From CAWANF01 sp963783355 (GTDB lineage Bacteria > Bacteroidota > Rhodothermia > Balneolales > DATFMH01): a stretch of 64,000 nucleotides of DNA. Below are positions 7,940-17,354 of the stretch, piece by piece. Each line of letters begins with the position of its first letter. Positions within the stretch are counted from its first letter, which is position 1. Made by a program: the position numbers and the translations under genes. Location: the NCBI GenBank assembly GCA_963783355.1, contig CAWANF010000001.1:558001-622000 (forward strand), given 5' to 3'. The notes beneath the pieces were generated by a model, which worked only from the letters and a program-made list of their open reading frames with translations, did not search any database and had not been told where the DNA came from.

Positions 7940-10117
7940 TCAAACTTTTACTAGTCCGATACGGCCGCGTTCGGTATCAATCGTGTCGATCTTCACTTTG
8001 ATGATGTCACCGACTGCCACAAATTCATGCGGATCTTCAACCTTCGAACCTTCTTTGCCCATCTTTGAAATATGCAGCAGTCCGTCTTGTTTGAGTCCCA
8101 AATCAACAAAAGCTCCAAAATCCACGACATTACGGACCGTTCCCTCCATTTCCATTCCGGGAGCCAGGTCTTCAATTTTCAGGATATCCTGGCGGAGGAT
8201 CGGCTGTGGCAAAGATTCACGGGGATCGCGTCCGGGCTTTAACAGATTTTCCATGATTAGCTCTAGTGTCGGCACTCCTATGCCCAGTTTTTCAGCCGTT
8301 TCCGTCACATTCAGTTTTCTGAATTTTTGCTGAATCAGGTCGGATGCTTCAGAAAGATTATGGATATCGATACCCAGCAATTCACAAAGGTTTTGTGTAG
8401 CCTCATAACTTTCCGGGTGAATCGCGGTGTTGTCCAACGGGTTTGTAGATCCAGGTATACGCAGGAATCCGGCTGCCTGTTCATAACGGAACGGACCCAT
8501 GCCGGGGACATCCATAAGCTGTGCCCTGTTTGCGAAAGGCCCGTCTTCTTCACGCTTTTTTACAATTTTTCCGGCCACCGATGAGGTGAGCCCGGAGACG
8601 TGGTTCAACAGGGCAGAACTGGCCGTATTCAAATTGACACCCACGGTATTTACGCAACTTTCGACGACATCGTCCAGGCTTTGCATGAGCCGGACCTGGT
8701 TCACATCGTGCTGATAAAGTCCAACGCCGATAGACTTCGGATCAATTTTTACGAGTTCGGCTAATGGATCCTGTATACGGCGGGCGATGGAAATATTACC
8801 ACGTTGTGCCGCATCCAGATCGGGAAATTCATTGCGTGCCATAGTTGAAGCGGAATATACGGAAGCGCCCGCTTCACTGACGATGATATAACTTATCGAT
8901 TCATCGCCCTTATTTTCCCGTCTCTTTTGAAGATAATCTGCAATAAATTGCTCGGTTTCCCTGCTTGCTGTCCCATTACCGATGGCAATCAGATTTACCT
9001 TATATTTTTCTACTAAAGAATCAACGATATGTTCGGCTTCAGCTATCCTGTTATGCGGTGGGACCGGGTAAATCGTATTTCCTTCCAGATATTTACCAAA
9101 TTCATCAACAACAGCCACTTTACAGCCCGTACGGAAACCCGGATCGATTCCCATGACGTTTTTGCTGTTGAGCGGAGGCTGCATCAACAGGTTTTTCAGG
9201 TTGGTTGAAAATGTGGAAATCGCATGTTCATCGGCTTGTTCCGTCTGTTCATTACGAAGTTCTCGTTCCAGTGCCGGGAAAAGCAGGCGTTTATACGAAT
9301 CGTCTATCGCATCATACAATTGATCAATGAATACAGATTCTTCATTTTTAACGACAATCCAGTCGATATTCCCAATCGTTTTTTCTTCATCTAAATCCAG
9401 ATTCACAATCAGAATGCCTTCACGCTCACCCCGGTTCAGCGCCAGTATCTGGTAAGGTTTTAGGAATTTGACCGGGCACTTGAATTCGTAATAACTTTCA
9501 TAAACGGTGCGCTCTTCAACACTCAGACTCTTTTTAGATGTGATGACTCCGTATTTCCGGAAATCGCTTCTCAATTTTTCGCGAACCTCGACATTCTCGT
9601 TAATCCATTCCGCCACAATGTCCATCGCTCCCTGCAAAGCTTCCTCTTCATTCGTTACGTTTTTATCTTCATCAATAAAATCCTTGGCGTAGTCTTCCGG
9701 TTCTTTATCCGTTATTTTCTGGTCCCAGATCATCTGTGCCAGTGGTTCCAGTCCCTTTTCTTTAGCCACCGAAGCCCGCGTCTTTCTTTTAGGCTTATAC
9801 GGCAGATACAAATCCTCCAGAATTTTCAATTCCGAAGCATTTTTAATCGCTTCTTCCAGTTCCGGCGTTAGTTTATCCTGATCAGCGATAGATTTGAGGA
9901 TGGTTTCCCTGCGTTCTTCGAGCATCCGGCGAAGATTCACAGCATCGCGAACCTGGCGTATCTGTTCCTCATCGAGTCCTCCGGTTGCTTCTTTCCGATA
10001 ACGGGAGAGAAAAGGGACGGTAGCACCGTCGTCCAGAAAATTAGATACGGTCTTTATTTGAGATGGTTTGAGCGACAGCTCCTTAGCGATTAAATCAAAT
10101 ATCTGAGATTCAGTCAT
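7940..10117 (-). CDS. tex: Tex-family RNA-binding transcription accessory protein
   Basis: Nucleic-acid-binding protein of the Tex (YhgF) family, cytosolic, thought to act in transcription and RNA metabolism. The N-terminal helical region (about 1-190) includes the hallmark LSRYRKEATGGLDEEQI. A YqgF/RNase H-like domain follows (about 325-460, starting near GIDPGFRTGCKVAVVD). Helix-hairpin-helix segments are near 500-560 (NHVSGLTSSVAGKIV and MDVPGMGPFRYEQAAGF). The C-terminal S1 domain (about 655-725) has GTVRNVVDFGAFVDLG. At 725 residues it is of normal length. It is a single gene, divergent from the hisN-like gene. No good ribosome binding site precedes the ATG, which is common in Bacteroidota. 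Confidence 0.95.
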   Translation of the reverse strand: MTESQIFDLIAKELSLKPSQIKTVSNFLDDGATVPFLSRYRKEATGGLDEEQIRQVRDAVNLRRMLEERRETILKSIADQDKLTPELEEAIKNASELKILEDLYLPYKPKRKTRASVAKEKGLEPLAQMIWDQKITDKEPEDYAKDFIDEDKNVTNEEEALQGAMDIVAEWINENVEVREKLRSDFRKYGVITSKKSLSVEERTVYESYYEFKCPVKFLKPYQILALNRGEREGILIVNLDLDEEKTIGNIDWIVVKNEESVFIDQLYDAIDDSYKRLLFPALERELRNEQTEQADEHAISTFSTNLKNLLMQPPLNSKNVMGIDPGFRTGCKVAVVDEFGKYLEGNTIYPVPPHNRIAEAEHIVDSLVEKYKVNLIAIGNGTASRETEQFIADYLQKRRENKGDESISYIIVSEAGASVYSASTMARNEFPDLDAAQRGNISIARRIQDPLAELVKIDPKSIGVGLYQHDVNQVRLMQSLDDVVESCVNTVGVNLNTASSALLNHVSGLTSSVAGKIVKKREEDGPFANRAQLMDVPGMGPFRYEQAAGFLRIPGSTNPLDNTAIHPESYEATQNLCELLGIDIHNLSEASDLIQQKFRKLNVTETAEKLGIGVPTLELIMENLLKPGRDPRESLPQPILRQDILKIEDLAPGMEMEGTVRNVVDFGAFVDLGLKQDGLLHISKMGKEGSKVEDPHEFVAVGDIIKVKIDTIDTERGRIGLVKV

Positions 10118-10221
10118 TATTTTCGTTAAATTTGGTACACTTAATATCTTTATGGGTATATGATACGTTAAGGAAATCGTATCAGGACGTGAAATATACA
10201 GGCATCATTTATTAAACACAT

Positions 10222-10992
10222 ATGGATTTTAACATAGAAAATTTATTAGATTCGGCCCGCAAAATTGCCCAAAAGGGAGGGCAGAACACGCTTAAATATT
10301 TTAAAAAAGATATACGGATTGAGAAAAAACCGGACAGTACGCCTGTAACCATCGCCGATAAAGAATCAGAATCAGTCATGCGGGAGATGATCCAAAGTGA
10401 GTTTCCGGAGCATGGTATTTTGGGTGAAGAATTCGGCAGGGTGAATGAAAACAGCCCGATACAATGGATACTGGATCCTATCGATGGGACATTATCATTT
10501 ATTCACGGAGTACCGCTTTATACGACGCTCATCGGAATTGTGGTTGAAGATAAACCGTTGATAGGAATTATTTACGCTCCGGCTTTGGATGAAATATGTG
10601 ACGCCGCCATTGGACTGGGGGCACGTCTGAATGGCGTGAGTTGCAGGGTCAGAGACTGTAAAAATCTCTCTGATGCCACGTTACTCACTACCGAGTATAA
10701 AGATATCATCGGACAGGGATTTGAATCAAATTACCGAAAACTTATAGACCAGGTTCACATTCACCGAAGCTGGGGAGACGCTTACGGACATATGATGGTT
10801 GCGACGGGCCGCGCAGATATTATGTTCGATCCTGTTTTAAATATTTGGGATGCAGCTTCGTTATTACCTATCGTGGAAGAAGCCGGTGGATCTTTTACCG
10901 ATGTTAAGGGAAATGCGCGCATTGATGGCGGTAGTGCTTTGTCTTGTAATAAATCATTATTTTTAAAAGTAAAAACGATTTTAAATCAATAA
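10222..10992 (+). CDS. hisN: Inositol-monophosphatase-fold phosphatase, probably histidinol-phosphatase
   Basis: A Mg-dependent phosphatase of the inositol monophosphatase superfamily. Metal ligands are visible as E69 in GEE, D85 and D88 in WILDPIDGT, and D211 in WDAA. The phrase SWGDAYGH followed by VATGRADIMFDP (about 183-204) is typical of HisN-type histidinol-phosphatases, the penultimate-stage phosphatase of histidine synthesis, rather than of SuhB or CysQ. Full length at 256 residues. It is followed 17 bases later by the M1-like gene. A TATCTTTA box at 10145-10152 may be its -7 element, but no TTG lies at the right distance. The substrate assignment is inference from motif resemblance. 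Confidence 0.82.
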   Translation: MDFNIENLLDSARKIAQKGGQNTLKYFKKDIRIEKKPDSTPVTIADKESESVMREMIQSEFPEHGILGEEFGRVNENSPIQWILDPIDGTLSFIHGVPLYTTLIGIVVEDKPLIGIIYAPALDEICDAAIGLGARLNGVSCRVRDCKNLSDATLLTTEYKDIIGQGFESNYRKLIDQVHIHRSWGDAYGHMMVATGRADIMFDPVLNIWDAASLLPIVEEAGGSFTDVKGNARIDGGSALSCNKSLFLKVKTILNQ

Positions 10993-11009
10993 AATATTCG
11001 TTACATCTC

Positions 11010-13343
11010 ATGGGGAAACAAAATATCTTTTCATCGATCATCAGGGCAGGATCAGTCATGTTTTTTTCACTTATTTTCACCCTGGTCTGTTCATCCGGAG
11101 TTTTTGCTCAATTGCGGGATTATTCTCTGCATCCGGAAAACCCGTTTAATTATCAGCATTTGAATTTGCAGCTTGAACTGGATGTGAAACAGGGCGTAGT
11201 CAAAGGGGAAGCAATTTATGATATTGCCCCGCTTGTAAACGGAGTTAAGTCGATGGTTTTGCAGGCAAACAGGATCGATATTCATTCGGTTTGGGTTGAT
11301 GGGAAACAGATTCATTTCGATCTAAAAAAAGATTCGCTGATTATTGCTTTACCGAAAACTTATAGCGCGCATAAGACATTTCATTTAAAAATCATTTATG
11401 AAGCCCAGCCGATATTTGGACTTAACCGCGATGCCAAAGACACATACTGGACTTCTTTATTGCCAATGACCGCCTCACACATATTCCCTGTTTTTGATAA
11501 TCCGGGGGTGGCGGTAACAACGAATATAAAACTGATTGTACCGATTGATTATACGACGGTTTCCAATGGAGTGCTTGCAAGTACAAAAGCGATTCGCAGT
11601 GGTTGGAAGGAAGATATCTGGCAGTCAAAAACTCCGATTCCGGTGACAGACATTAGTTTCGCTGTTGGAAAATTTGATCATTCTGAAACGTTGGCTGGTA
11701 CAAAAAAAATTCATCTTTTTACTGAAAAAGGTTTGCTGTCTCCGAATCAAAACACAGAATTGTTGAATAAAGTAAGTCAGGAATTACAGAATGTTCAAAA
11801 TTATCTAAAGACCGAATATCCATGGCCGGCTTTAAATTTGGTTGTTTTGAGTAATGATCACTGGGAACAAAAGAGTTCGGCTGCTTCTTATGCCTACGTT
11901 TATGTAAACCGTGGTAATATAGATGACCAGGTTGAAAGGGATATTTATTCTCAGTGGTTTGGGGCGTATCAGCGAAGTGAACAATATGCCGGTGCTGCAG
12001 GACAGATTATGATGCAGGCCTGGTTGCAGTGGTCGCTGAATCACAAAATTCAGGCAGAAAAAATTCATCGGGATACACTTTTGAATAAGCCTGTTTTTTA
12101 TAATTTATACGATGTTCAAAATTGGTTGAGATGGCAAAATTATTTTAAAGATGAGCATGATTCACTATTCACTCAGGTCATTAATCAGACGTATGAACCT
12201 CTGATACAACAACATCAAGGTGTTTTGAATTGGGAAGATTATGCCCGTTTTTGGTATAAACATTCCGGATACTGGTTTGATAAACCTGAATTGCCCCGGG
12301 CAACATCTAATTCAAAGCTGGTATATCAGTTTCAGTATAAATATGATGCTGTCAATGGCCATTTAACGGTTTATGTCGATACCTTAAAAGGGCACAGCAA
12401 CGAATTGATTACCCTGCCATTACTCCAGTATAACGGTGGAATAAAAAAGAGTGAGCTCACATTTTCCGGTGTTGGTGACACACTGAATATCAAAGCCAAG
12501 CCCGGGTTACTGAATGTGAATGTTGAGGTGCCGGATAGTATGAATATAGAAGTGATACAGAAGAAGCCTATTTCATTTTGGTTCTATCAATTGAGAAAGG
12601 GGACTAATGCCGATGAGCGGGCAGAGGCTGCACTTGGTTTGGGAGATCATACCGGTGACCCGGATCTTCAACTGGCTCTGGTTGATAATATGAACAAAGA
12701 AAATTCGCCGGCAGTCAAAGCGGCTATTATCACTTCTCTGGCAAAAATTACGCAGGGCGCAACCGGAACGGATCAATTATTCACCGGCGCCATGAATACT
12801 AAAAATGATACGGTAAGGATGGCTATTATTAATGCATTACGAAATTATCCGGGCGATGGTAACGCGATTTTGGCCATCAGGGGACTTATTCAACGATCGG
12901 ATAACCCGAATATCGTAAAATCTTCCATATGGACCTTACAGACCATAGATCATAAAGGGTTCCCTGATTTTGCCCGTTCGATGGTTCAGCGTGATTCTAA
13001 TTTTGTTTACACAACGGTTTTGATGAAAACACTGGCAAAGAATGGGGATACTACCATGGTCAGAAATATGGCATCTCACTTCCTGGAACCTGGATATCCA
13101 TACGCTGTCAGGGTGACCTCACTACGTTTTCTTGAGCAACTTGTGAAAAGTGATTCTGAAAACTGGAAGCACTGGATTGCCATGATGGTTCAGGATAATG
13201 ATCCCCGTATACGATACCTTGGCTGGGGACTGGTCCATAAACTGTCTAAAGCTGATGCCGATAAATTATTCACAGAACTGGCTCCCGAAGAGAATGATTT
13301 GAGAGTTCTTTCCAGGATCAAATCCATGGAACAACTGCAGTGA
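11010..13343 (+). CDS. Secreted M1-peptidase-like protein with HEAT repeats, zinc site lost
   Basis: A 777-residue protein with a signal peptide cleaved near VFA|Q (residue 33). Residues about 35-230 read like the N-terminal beta domain of M1 aminopeptidases (YQHLNLQLELDVKQGVVKGEA and TTNIKLIVPIDYTTVSNG). The catalytic-domain position is recognisable from QWFGA at 315-319, where M1 enzymes have HExxHQWFG, but here it reads ERDIYSQWFG, so both histidines and the glutamate are gone. No GAMEN motif is present. Residues about 540-770 form helical HEAT-like repeats (ADERAEAALGLGDHTGDP; SPAVKAAIITSLAKI; RMAIINALRNYPGDGNAI). It is probably a non-catalytic periplasmic or surface binding protein. It lies in an apparent operon with the hisN-like gene. 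Confidence 0.72.
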   Translation: MGKQNIFSSIIRAGSVMFFSLIFTLVCSSGVFAQLRDYSLHPENPFNYQHLNLQLELDVKQGVVKGEAIYDIAPLVNGVKSMVLQANRIDIHSVWVDGKQIHFDLKKDSLIIALPKTYSAHKTFHLKIIYEAQPIFGLNRDAKDTYWTSLLPMTASHIFPVFDNPGVAVTTNIKLIVPIDYTTVSNGVLASTKAIRSGWKEDIWQSKTPIPVTDISFAVGKFDHSETLAGTKKIHLFTEKGLLSPNQNTELLNKVSQELQNVQNYLKTEYPWPALNLVVLSNDHWEQKSSAASYAYVYVNRGNIDDQVERDIYSQWFGAYQRSEQYAGAAGQIMMQAWLQWSLNHKIQAEKIHRDTLLNKPVFYNLYDVQNWLRWQNYFKDEHDSLFTQVINQTYEPLIQQHQGVLNWEDYARFWYKHSGYWFDKPELPRATSNSKLVYQFQYKYDAVNGHLTVYVDTLKGHSNELITLPLLQYNGGIKKSELTFSGVGDTLNIKAKPGLLNVNVEVPDSMNIEVIQKKPISFWFYQLRKGTNADERAEAALGLGDHTGDPDLQLALVDNMNKENSPAVKAAIITSLAKITQGATGTDQLFTGAMNTKNDTVRMAIINALRNYPGDGNAILAIRGLIQRSDNPNIVKSSIWTLQTIDHKGFPDFARSMVQRDSNFVYTTVLMKTLAKNGDTTMVRNMASHFLEPGYPYAVRVTSLRFLEQLVKSDSENWKHWIAMMVQDNDPRIRYLGWGLVHKLSKADADKLFTELAPEENDLRVLSRIKSMEQLQ

Positions 13344-13410
13344 GTGGCATCCAGCTATCAGTAAAAATTGATCTGTCGGTTGTCAGGTCCACCGGCCGGA
13401 GATTTTGGGT

Positions 13411-13445
13411 AAAAAAGGGGCAATTCACGAATTGCCCCTTTTTTA
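13411..13445. terminator. Bidirectional terminator
   Basis: AAAAAAGGGGCAATTC pairs with GAATTGCCCCTTTTTT around a very short loop. It separates the convergent M1-like gene and ABC permease gene and can serve both. Confidence 0.88.
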
Positions 13446-13492
13446 AGTACTCAAAACTCTAAATACTTTAAACTTCCTGCACTCCAATAGTT

Positions 13493-14776
13493 CTAACTAT
13501 ACCGTATCCACTTGGCAATTTCCCTGAACGACGGTTTTTTGCCATACATCAGGATACCTACACGATAAATCCTTGAACTGACCCACATTAAACCAAAGAA
13601 TGTGAGGAGCATCAGGAATATCGATCCCCAAACCTGCCAGAGCGGGACGTCGGTAACCGCAAGCCGCGCTATCATCAGGATGGGTGTGAAAAGCGGAATC
13701 ATTGAGGTAACAATGGCCATTGTGGAATCAGGATCAGAAGCGACACGCATCAACAAAAGAATCGGGATGATGATGGGCAGTGTCACCGGAAATGACAGTT
13801 GCTGGATATCCGATTCGGAATCTGCTGCAGAGCCAATGGCTGCAAACATGGCGCTGTACATAAGATATCCCAGTATGAAAAGAAGTATAAAATAAATCCA
13901 AAGGGATATGCTGATGCTTGGCATATGGAAGCCGCTGCTGGCGGCCTGGGTAGCTGCTGCCGCCACTTCAGTTGGGCTTCCCATAAAATGCATAACCAAC
14001 GGCACCATAAATGATGTGATGGCACTAATGCTGACCGACCAGATAATAAATTGAGTAGCACCCAGTGCACCTACGCCCAATACTTTCCCAAACAGTAGTT
14101 CAAACGGCCGGGCCGACGAGGCCATGACTTCCATAATGCGGCTGGTCTTTTCTTCAACGACTCCACGCATGATGAGCGTACCGTAAATGAGCATGGCAGT
14201 GTAAATACCGAAAGCCATCACGTAGCCCACACCAAAAAGAACGGCGTTATTCTGCTCTTTTTCACCCGATTTGGTCAGTTTTTTAGTCTGCAAAGAAACA
14301 GATCGTTTCATAATCATTTTGACATCCGGACCGACATTGGCCATACTCAGTAATTCATCCCGGATAGCATTTTGAATATCGTAACTGATATCCTGCGTAA
14401 GCATGATACCTCCGCCACCGGAATAAATCAGTTCTGGTTGAGCATCACCGCTTATAACTTCCCGGGTGATAACAATGAAACCATTAATTTTACCTGCCAG
14501 TACCTGCGATTTCAAACTGTCGATACTGACTCCCGCTTCAGTAGTATAACGTTTCGGGTTTTTTTTGATTAACCGTTGTGCGATTTCACCTGTATGATCA
14601 ACAATAACAAATTGCTGATTTTGCGATGAGGAATTAAAATTCGTCAAGAGTATCGGAATCAGGATGATCGCTAAAATTATGATCGGAGCCAGGATCGTTG
14701 AAATGATAAAGGTTTTACTTCTGAGCCGGGTGATGTATTCCCTTTTGATGATGAGAAAAAGTTTATGAAAATTCAT
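13493..14776 (-). CDS. ABC-2 type permease (NatB-like)
   Basis: Integral membrane subunit of an ABC exporter of the NatB / YhaP type. It has one N-terminal membrane helix (about 20-45, in FIISTILAPIIILAIILIPIL), then an extracytoplasmic domain (about 50-195), then about five C-terminal helices from GVGYVMAFGIYTAMLIYG onward. The sequence RGVVEEKTSRIMEVMASS is characteristic of this permease family. Its ATG overlaps the stop of the ATPase gene by four bases (ATGA), so the two are translationally coupled. NatAB exports sodium in Bacillus, but relatives carry other substrates, so the cargo here is open. Confidence 0.9.
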   Translation of the reverse strand: MNFHKLFLIIKREYITRLRSKTFIISTILAPIIILAIILIPILLTNFNSSSQNQQFVIVDHTGEIAQRLIKKNPKRYTTEAGVSIDSLKSQVLAGKINGFIVITREVISGDAQPELIYSGGGGIMLTQDISYDIQNAIRDELLSMANVGPDVKMIMKRSVSLQTKKLTKSGEKEQNNAVLFGVGYVMAFGIYTAMLIYGTLIMRGVVEEKTSRIMEVMASSARPFELLFGKVLGVGALGATQFIIWSVSISAITSFMVPLVMHFMGSPTEVAAAATQAASSGFHMPSISISLWIYFILLFILGYLMYSAMFAAIGSAADSESDIQQLSFPVTLPIIIPILLLMRVASDPDSTMAIVTSMIPLFTPILMIARLAVTDVPLWQVWGSIFLMLLTFFGLMWVSSRIYRVGILMYGKKPSFREIAKWIRYS

Positions 14777-15702
14777 TTAAGACCTCCAAACTGATCATTT
14801 TTTATGTTGTCTTCACCGACTGTAGAGATAAAAATTTCGTTTAAAGACGGCTGTACAAACTCGAATTTCCGCAGTTTGACATGATTAATGGCTTCTTTTA
14901 GTATCGATTGTTCGTCGGTGCCATTCAATAAACGTATTTCAGCAAAATTGGTTGACCGATTGTTAACACGCACGTCATTCATCGAATCGATGAACGAGCC
15001 GTCGCCCTCAAATTCCAGGAGAACCGTATTACGTCCAAATGAGCGTTTTACTTCGCTCAGTTTCCCCTGTAGAATCGCTTTGCCTCGGTTAAACAGACAT
15101 ATATCGTCGCACATCTGCTCGACCTGTTCCATACGGTGTGTCGCAAACAAAATGGTTTTACCCTGTTCCCGTAATTCAATAATAACCTGTTTAAGCAGTT
15201 CACTGTTGATGGGGTCGAGCCCGCTGAACGGTTCATCAAAAATATAGATATCAGGATTATGTGCGATTGTCGCGATGAACTGTATTTTCTGCTGCATTCC
15301 TTTCGATAACTCCTGGATCTCTTTGTTGTACCAGCTATCTGCTTCAAATCGTTCCAGCCAGTAACGAATGGATTTCAAAGCTTCGGAATGAGAAAGCCCG
15401 CGTAACTGAACCAGGTAGAGAAGTTGTTCACCAACTTTCATCTTTTTGTATAACCCCCGTTCCTCAGGCAAATAGCCTATCGAATTCTGGCTTTCATGGT
15501 TTACGGGTTTACCAAGAATTGATATATCTCCCTCATCTGGTGCAGTTATGTAGTTAATCATCCGTATTGTAGAGGTTTTTCCTGCTCCATTGGGACCTAA
15601 TATTCCAAATATGCGTCCTTTTTCAACAGAAAAACTGACAGCGTCTACGGCAGTGAATTTTCCATATCGTTTAGTTACTTTATTCAGTTGTATTACAGGC
15701 AT
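14773..15702 (-). CDS. ABC transporter ATP-binding protein (NatA-like)
   Basis: Cytoplasmic ATPase paired with the downstream ABC-2 permease. The Walker A motif GPNGAGKT is at 36-43. The signature is a variant, LSKGMQQK, and Walker B with its glutamate is in IYIFDEPFSGLDP. The H-loop is in FATHRMEQVEQMC. The C-terminal extension (about 215-309) includes LRKFEFVQPSLNEIFISTVG, as in the DUF4162-like tail of NatA-type ATPases. At 309 residues it is normal. It is first in the two-gene operon and divergent from glgA. Confidence 0.92.
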   Translation of the reverse strand: MPVIQLNKVTKRYGKFTAVDAVSFSVEKGRIFGILGPNGAGKTSTIRMINYITAPDEGDISILGKPVNHESQNSIGYLPEERGLYKKMKVGEQLLYLVQLRGLSHSEALKSIRYWLERFEADSWYNKEIQELSKGMQQKIQFIATIAHNPDIYIFDEPFSGLDPINSELLKQVIIELREQGKTILFATHRMEQVEQMCDDICLFNRGKAILQGKLSEVKRSFGRNTVLLEFEGDGSFIDSMNDVRVNNRSTNFAEIRLLNGTDEQSILKEAINHVKLRKFEFVQPSLNEIFISTVGEDNIKNDQFGGLK

Positions 15703-15857
15703 TGGACTTCCGTTATTTTTGAAATTTGAGGTATACCCATACCTATGTTAGATTGACAATTACTTAAAATTTTGTAAAAGTTAAAAATAAACATTGTGTA
15801 AAATTTATGTAAGTATTATTGATTGCTCTCAATTATTTTAAAATATTCATTATTAAA

Positions 15858-15874
15858 TGTTACGTTTAGTAACA
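15858..15874. promoter_or_regulatory. Inverted repeat upstream of glgA
   Basis: TGTTAC and GTAACA are perfect six-base arms separated by GTTTA, ending 25 bases before the glgA start. This is a plausible operator, but no regulator is known and it differs from the LacI sites of the galactan region because it lacks their central CG. Confidence 0.35.
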
Positions 15875-15899
15875 CGCTATCAAAGGGTTAAAATAAATT

Positions 15900-17354
15900 A
15901 TGCAGGTAATTCACATAAGTGCTGAGTGTTATCCCGTTGCCAAAACGGGCGGTTTAGGGGATGTAGTTGGTGCTTTACCAAAATATTTAAATCAAATAGA
16001 TGTTGATTCATGGGTTGTAATTCCTAAATACGATGTTTCATGGTTCGATAACCGTAAACTTGAAACGGTTCATGAATCGGATGCTATGCTGGGGGATAAA
16101 CAGTTTCATTTTTCAATACAGCGAGATGTTTCTGATAGTTTAGGTTTTCCATTATATGTTATTGATATACCCGGCCGTTTTAACCGGCCCGGAATATATA
16201 TAGACCCGTACAGTGGTTATCCTTACTGGGATGAGACAGAAAGATTTTTCAGTTTTCAGATCGCTTTTCTTCAGTGGGTTAATACTTTTGAAGTTAAACC
16301 TGATATTATTCATTGCCATGATCATCATACGGCATTGATACCATTTATGACTACAAATTGTTTCGAATTTTCTGATTTGAAAACCATTCCGACGGCACTG
16401 ACCATCCATAATGGTGAATATCAGGGCATTAATGATTTTGGATACGCACAATTGTTGCCGGATTTCGACTGGGGAAAATTCGGACTGCTGGATTGGAATA
16501 AACGTTTTAATAGCTTGGCTGCAGGTGTTAAAACGTGCTGGCAGCTGACGACCGTTTCAGAATCATATTTGCGTGAATTGCAGGAATCTTCGAAGGGCCT
16601 GGAATTGCTTTTAAAACATGAAGCAGGCAAGTCAAAAGGGATATTAAACGGGATCGACACTGACGTATGGGATCCTTCGAAGGATGAGAATTTGGTAAAA
16701 AATTATTCGCAGAAATCCATAACCCGTGGAAAAAATGAAAATAAAAAAGAACTGTGCGGTTATTTTGATCTGGATCCTTCACTTCCCACTATTTCTTTTA
16801 TCGGGAGACTGGTCAGGGAAAAAGGAGCTGATCTTTTGCCCGATTTAATATCCCGGTTTTTAATGGAAGGGAATAAGGCAAATTTTATCATCCTTGGAAC
16901 AGGCGATCCGGCTCTGCATCACATATTTGCGCAGATGGGCAGTCATTTTACCGGTTATTTCGATGCTACACTAAGTTATAATGAAAAGTTGGCTCATGAG
17001 ATATATGCTGGCAGCGACTTTTTAATTATGCCATCACGTGTTGAACCCTGTGGACTGAACCAAATGTATTCGATGCGATACGGAACAATTCCCATAGTTC
17101 GCAGCGTAGGAGGATTAAAAGACACCATTATCGACATCGATTCAGACGGGTATGGTATACGTTTTGATGAATTCAATCTGGATGAGGCGGACATGGCTCT
17201 GAAAAGAGCAATGGCTTTATTCGAAGATAAAAAACGCTTTAATTCGATAAGAAAGAAAATAATGGGACTTGATTTCTCCTGGAAACGGTCCGCTGAACAG
17301 TACAAATCAATGTATGATAATTTAATTCAATATTTAGACGAGGTCCTGACATGA
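15900..17354 (+). CDS. glgA: Glycogen synthase, ADP-glucose dependent (GT5)
   Basis: Transfers glucose from ADP-glucose to the non-reducing end of alpha-1,4-glucan. The N-terminus has the family motif KTGGLGDV (15-22), where K15 binds ADP-glucose. The second Rossmann domain shows the GT-B features SFIGRLVREKGADLLPDLI, and PSRVEPCGLNQMYSMRYGTIPIVRSVGGLKDT near the C-terminal third. At 484 residues it is full length. Its stop overlaps the start of glgC by four bases (ATGA). The pair makes glycogen for storage. Galactose converted by the gal operon later in the window would feed the same glucose-1-phosphate pool, which is inference. Confidence 0.95.
   Translation: MQVIHISAECYPVAKTGGLGDVVGALPKYLNQIDVDSWVVIPKYDVSWFDNRKLETVHESDAMLGDKQFHFSIQRDVSDSLGFPLYVIDIPGRFNRPGIYIDPYSGYPYWDETERFFSFQIAFLQWVNTFEVKPDIIHCHDHHTALIPFMTTNCFEFSDLKTIPTALTIHNGEYQGINDFGYAQLLPDFDWGKFGLLDWNKRFNSLAAGVKTCWQLTTVSESYLRELQESSKGLELLLKHEAGKSKGILNGIDTDVWDPSKDENLVKNYSQKSITRGKNENKKELCGYFDLDPSLPTISFIGRLVREKGADLLPDLISRFLMEGNKANFIILGTGDPALHHIFAQMGSHFTGYFDATLSYNEKLAHEIYAGSDFLIMPSRVEPCGLNQMYSMRYGTIPIVRSVGGLKDTIIDIDSDGYGIRFDEFNLDEADMALKRAMALFEDKKRFNSIRKKIMGLDFSWKRSAEQYKSMYDNLIQYLDEVLT

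Noticed and set aside
11010..13343. Annotating the M1-like protein as an active aminopeptidase
   Set aside because: The HExxH histidines and glutamate are absent and no GAMEN motif is present.
15858..15874. The glgA inverted repeat as a fifth LacI-type site
   Set aside because: It has a five-base AT-rich centre without the CG shared by the other four sites.
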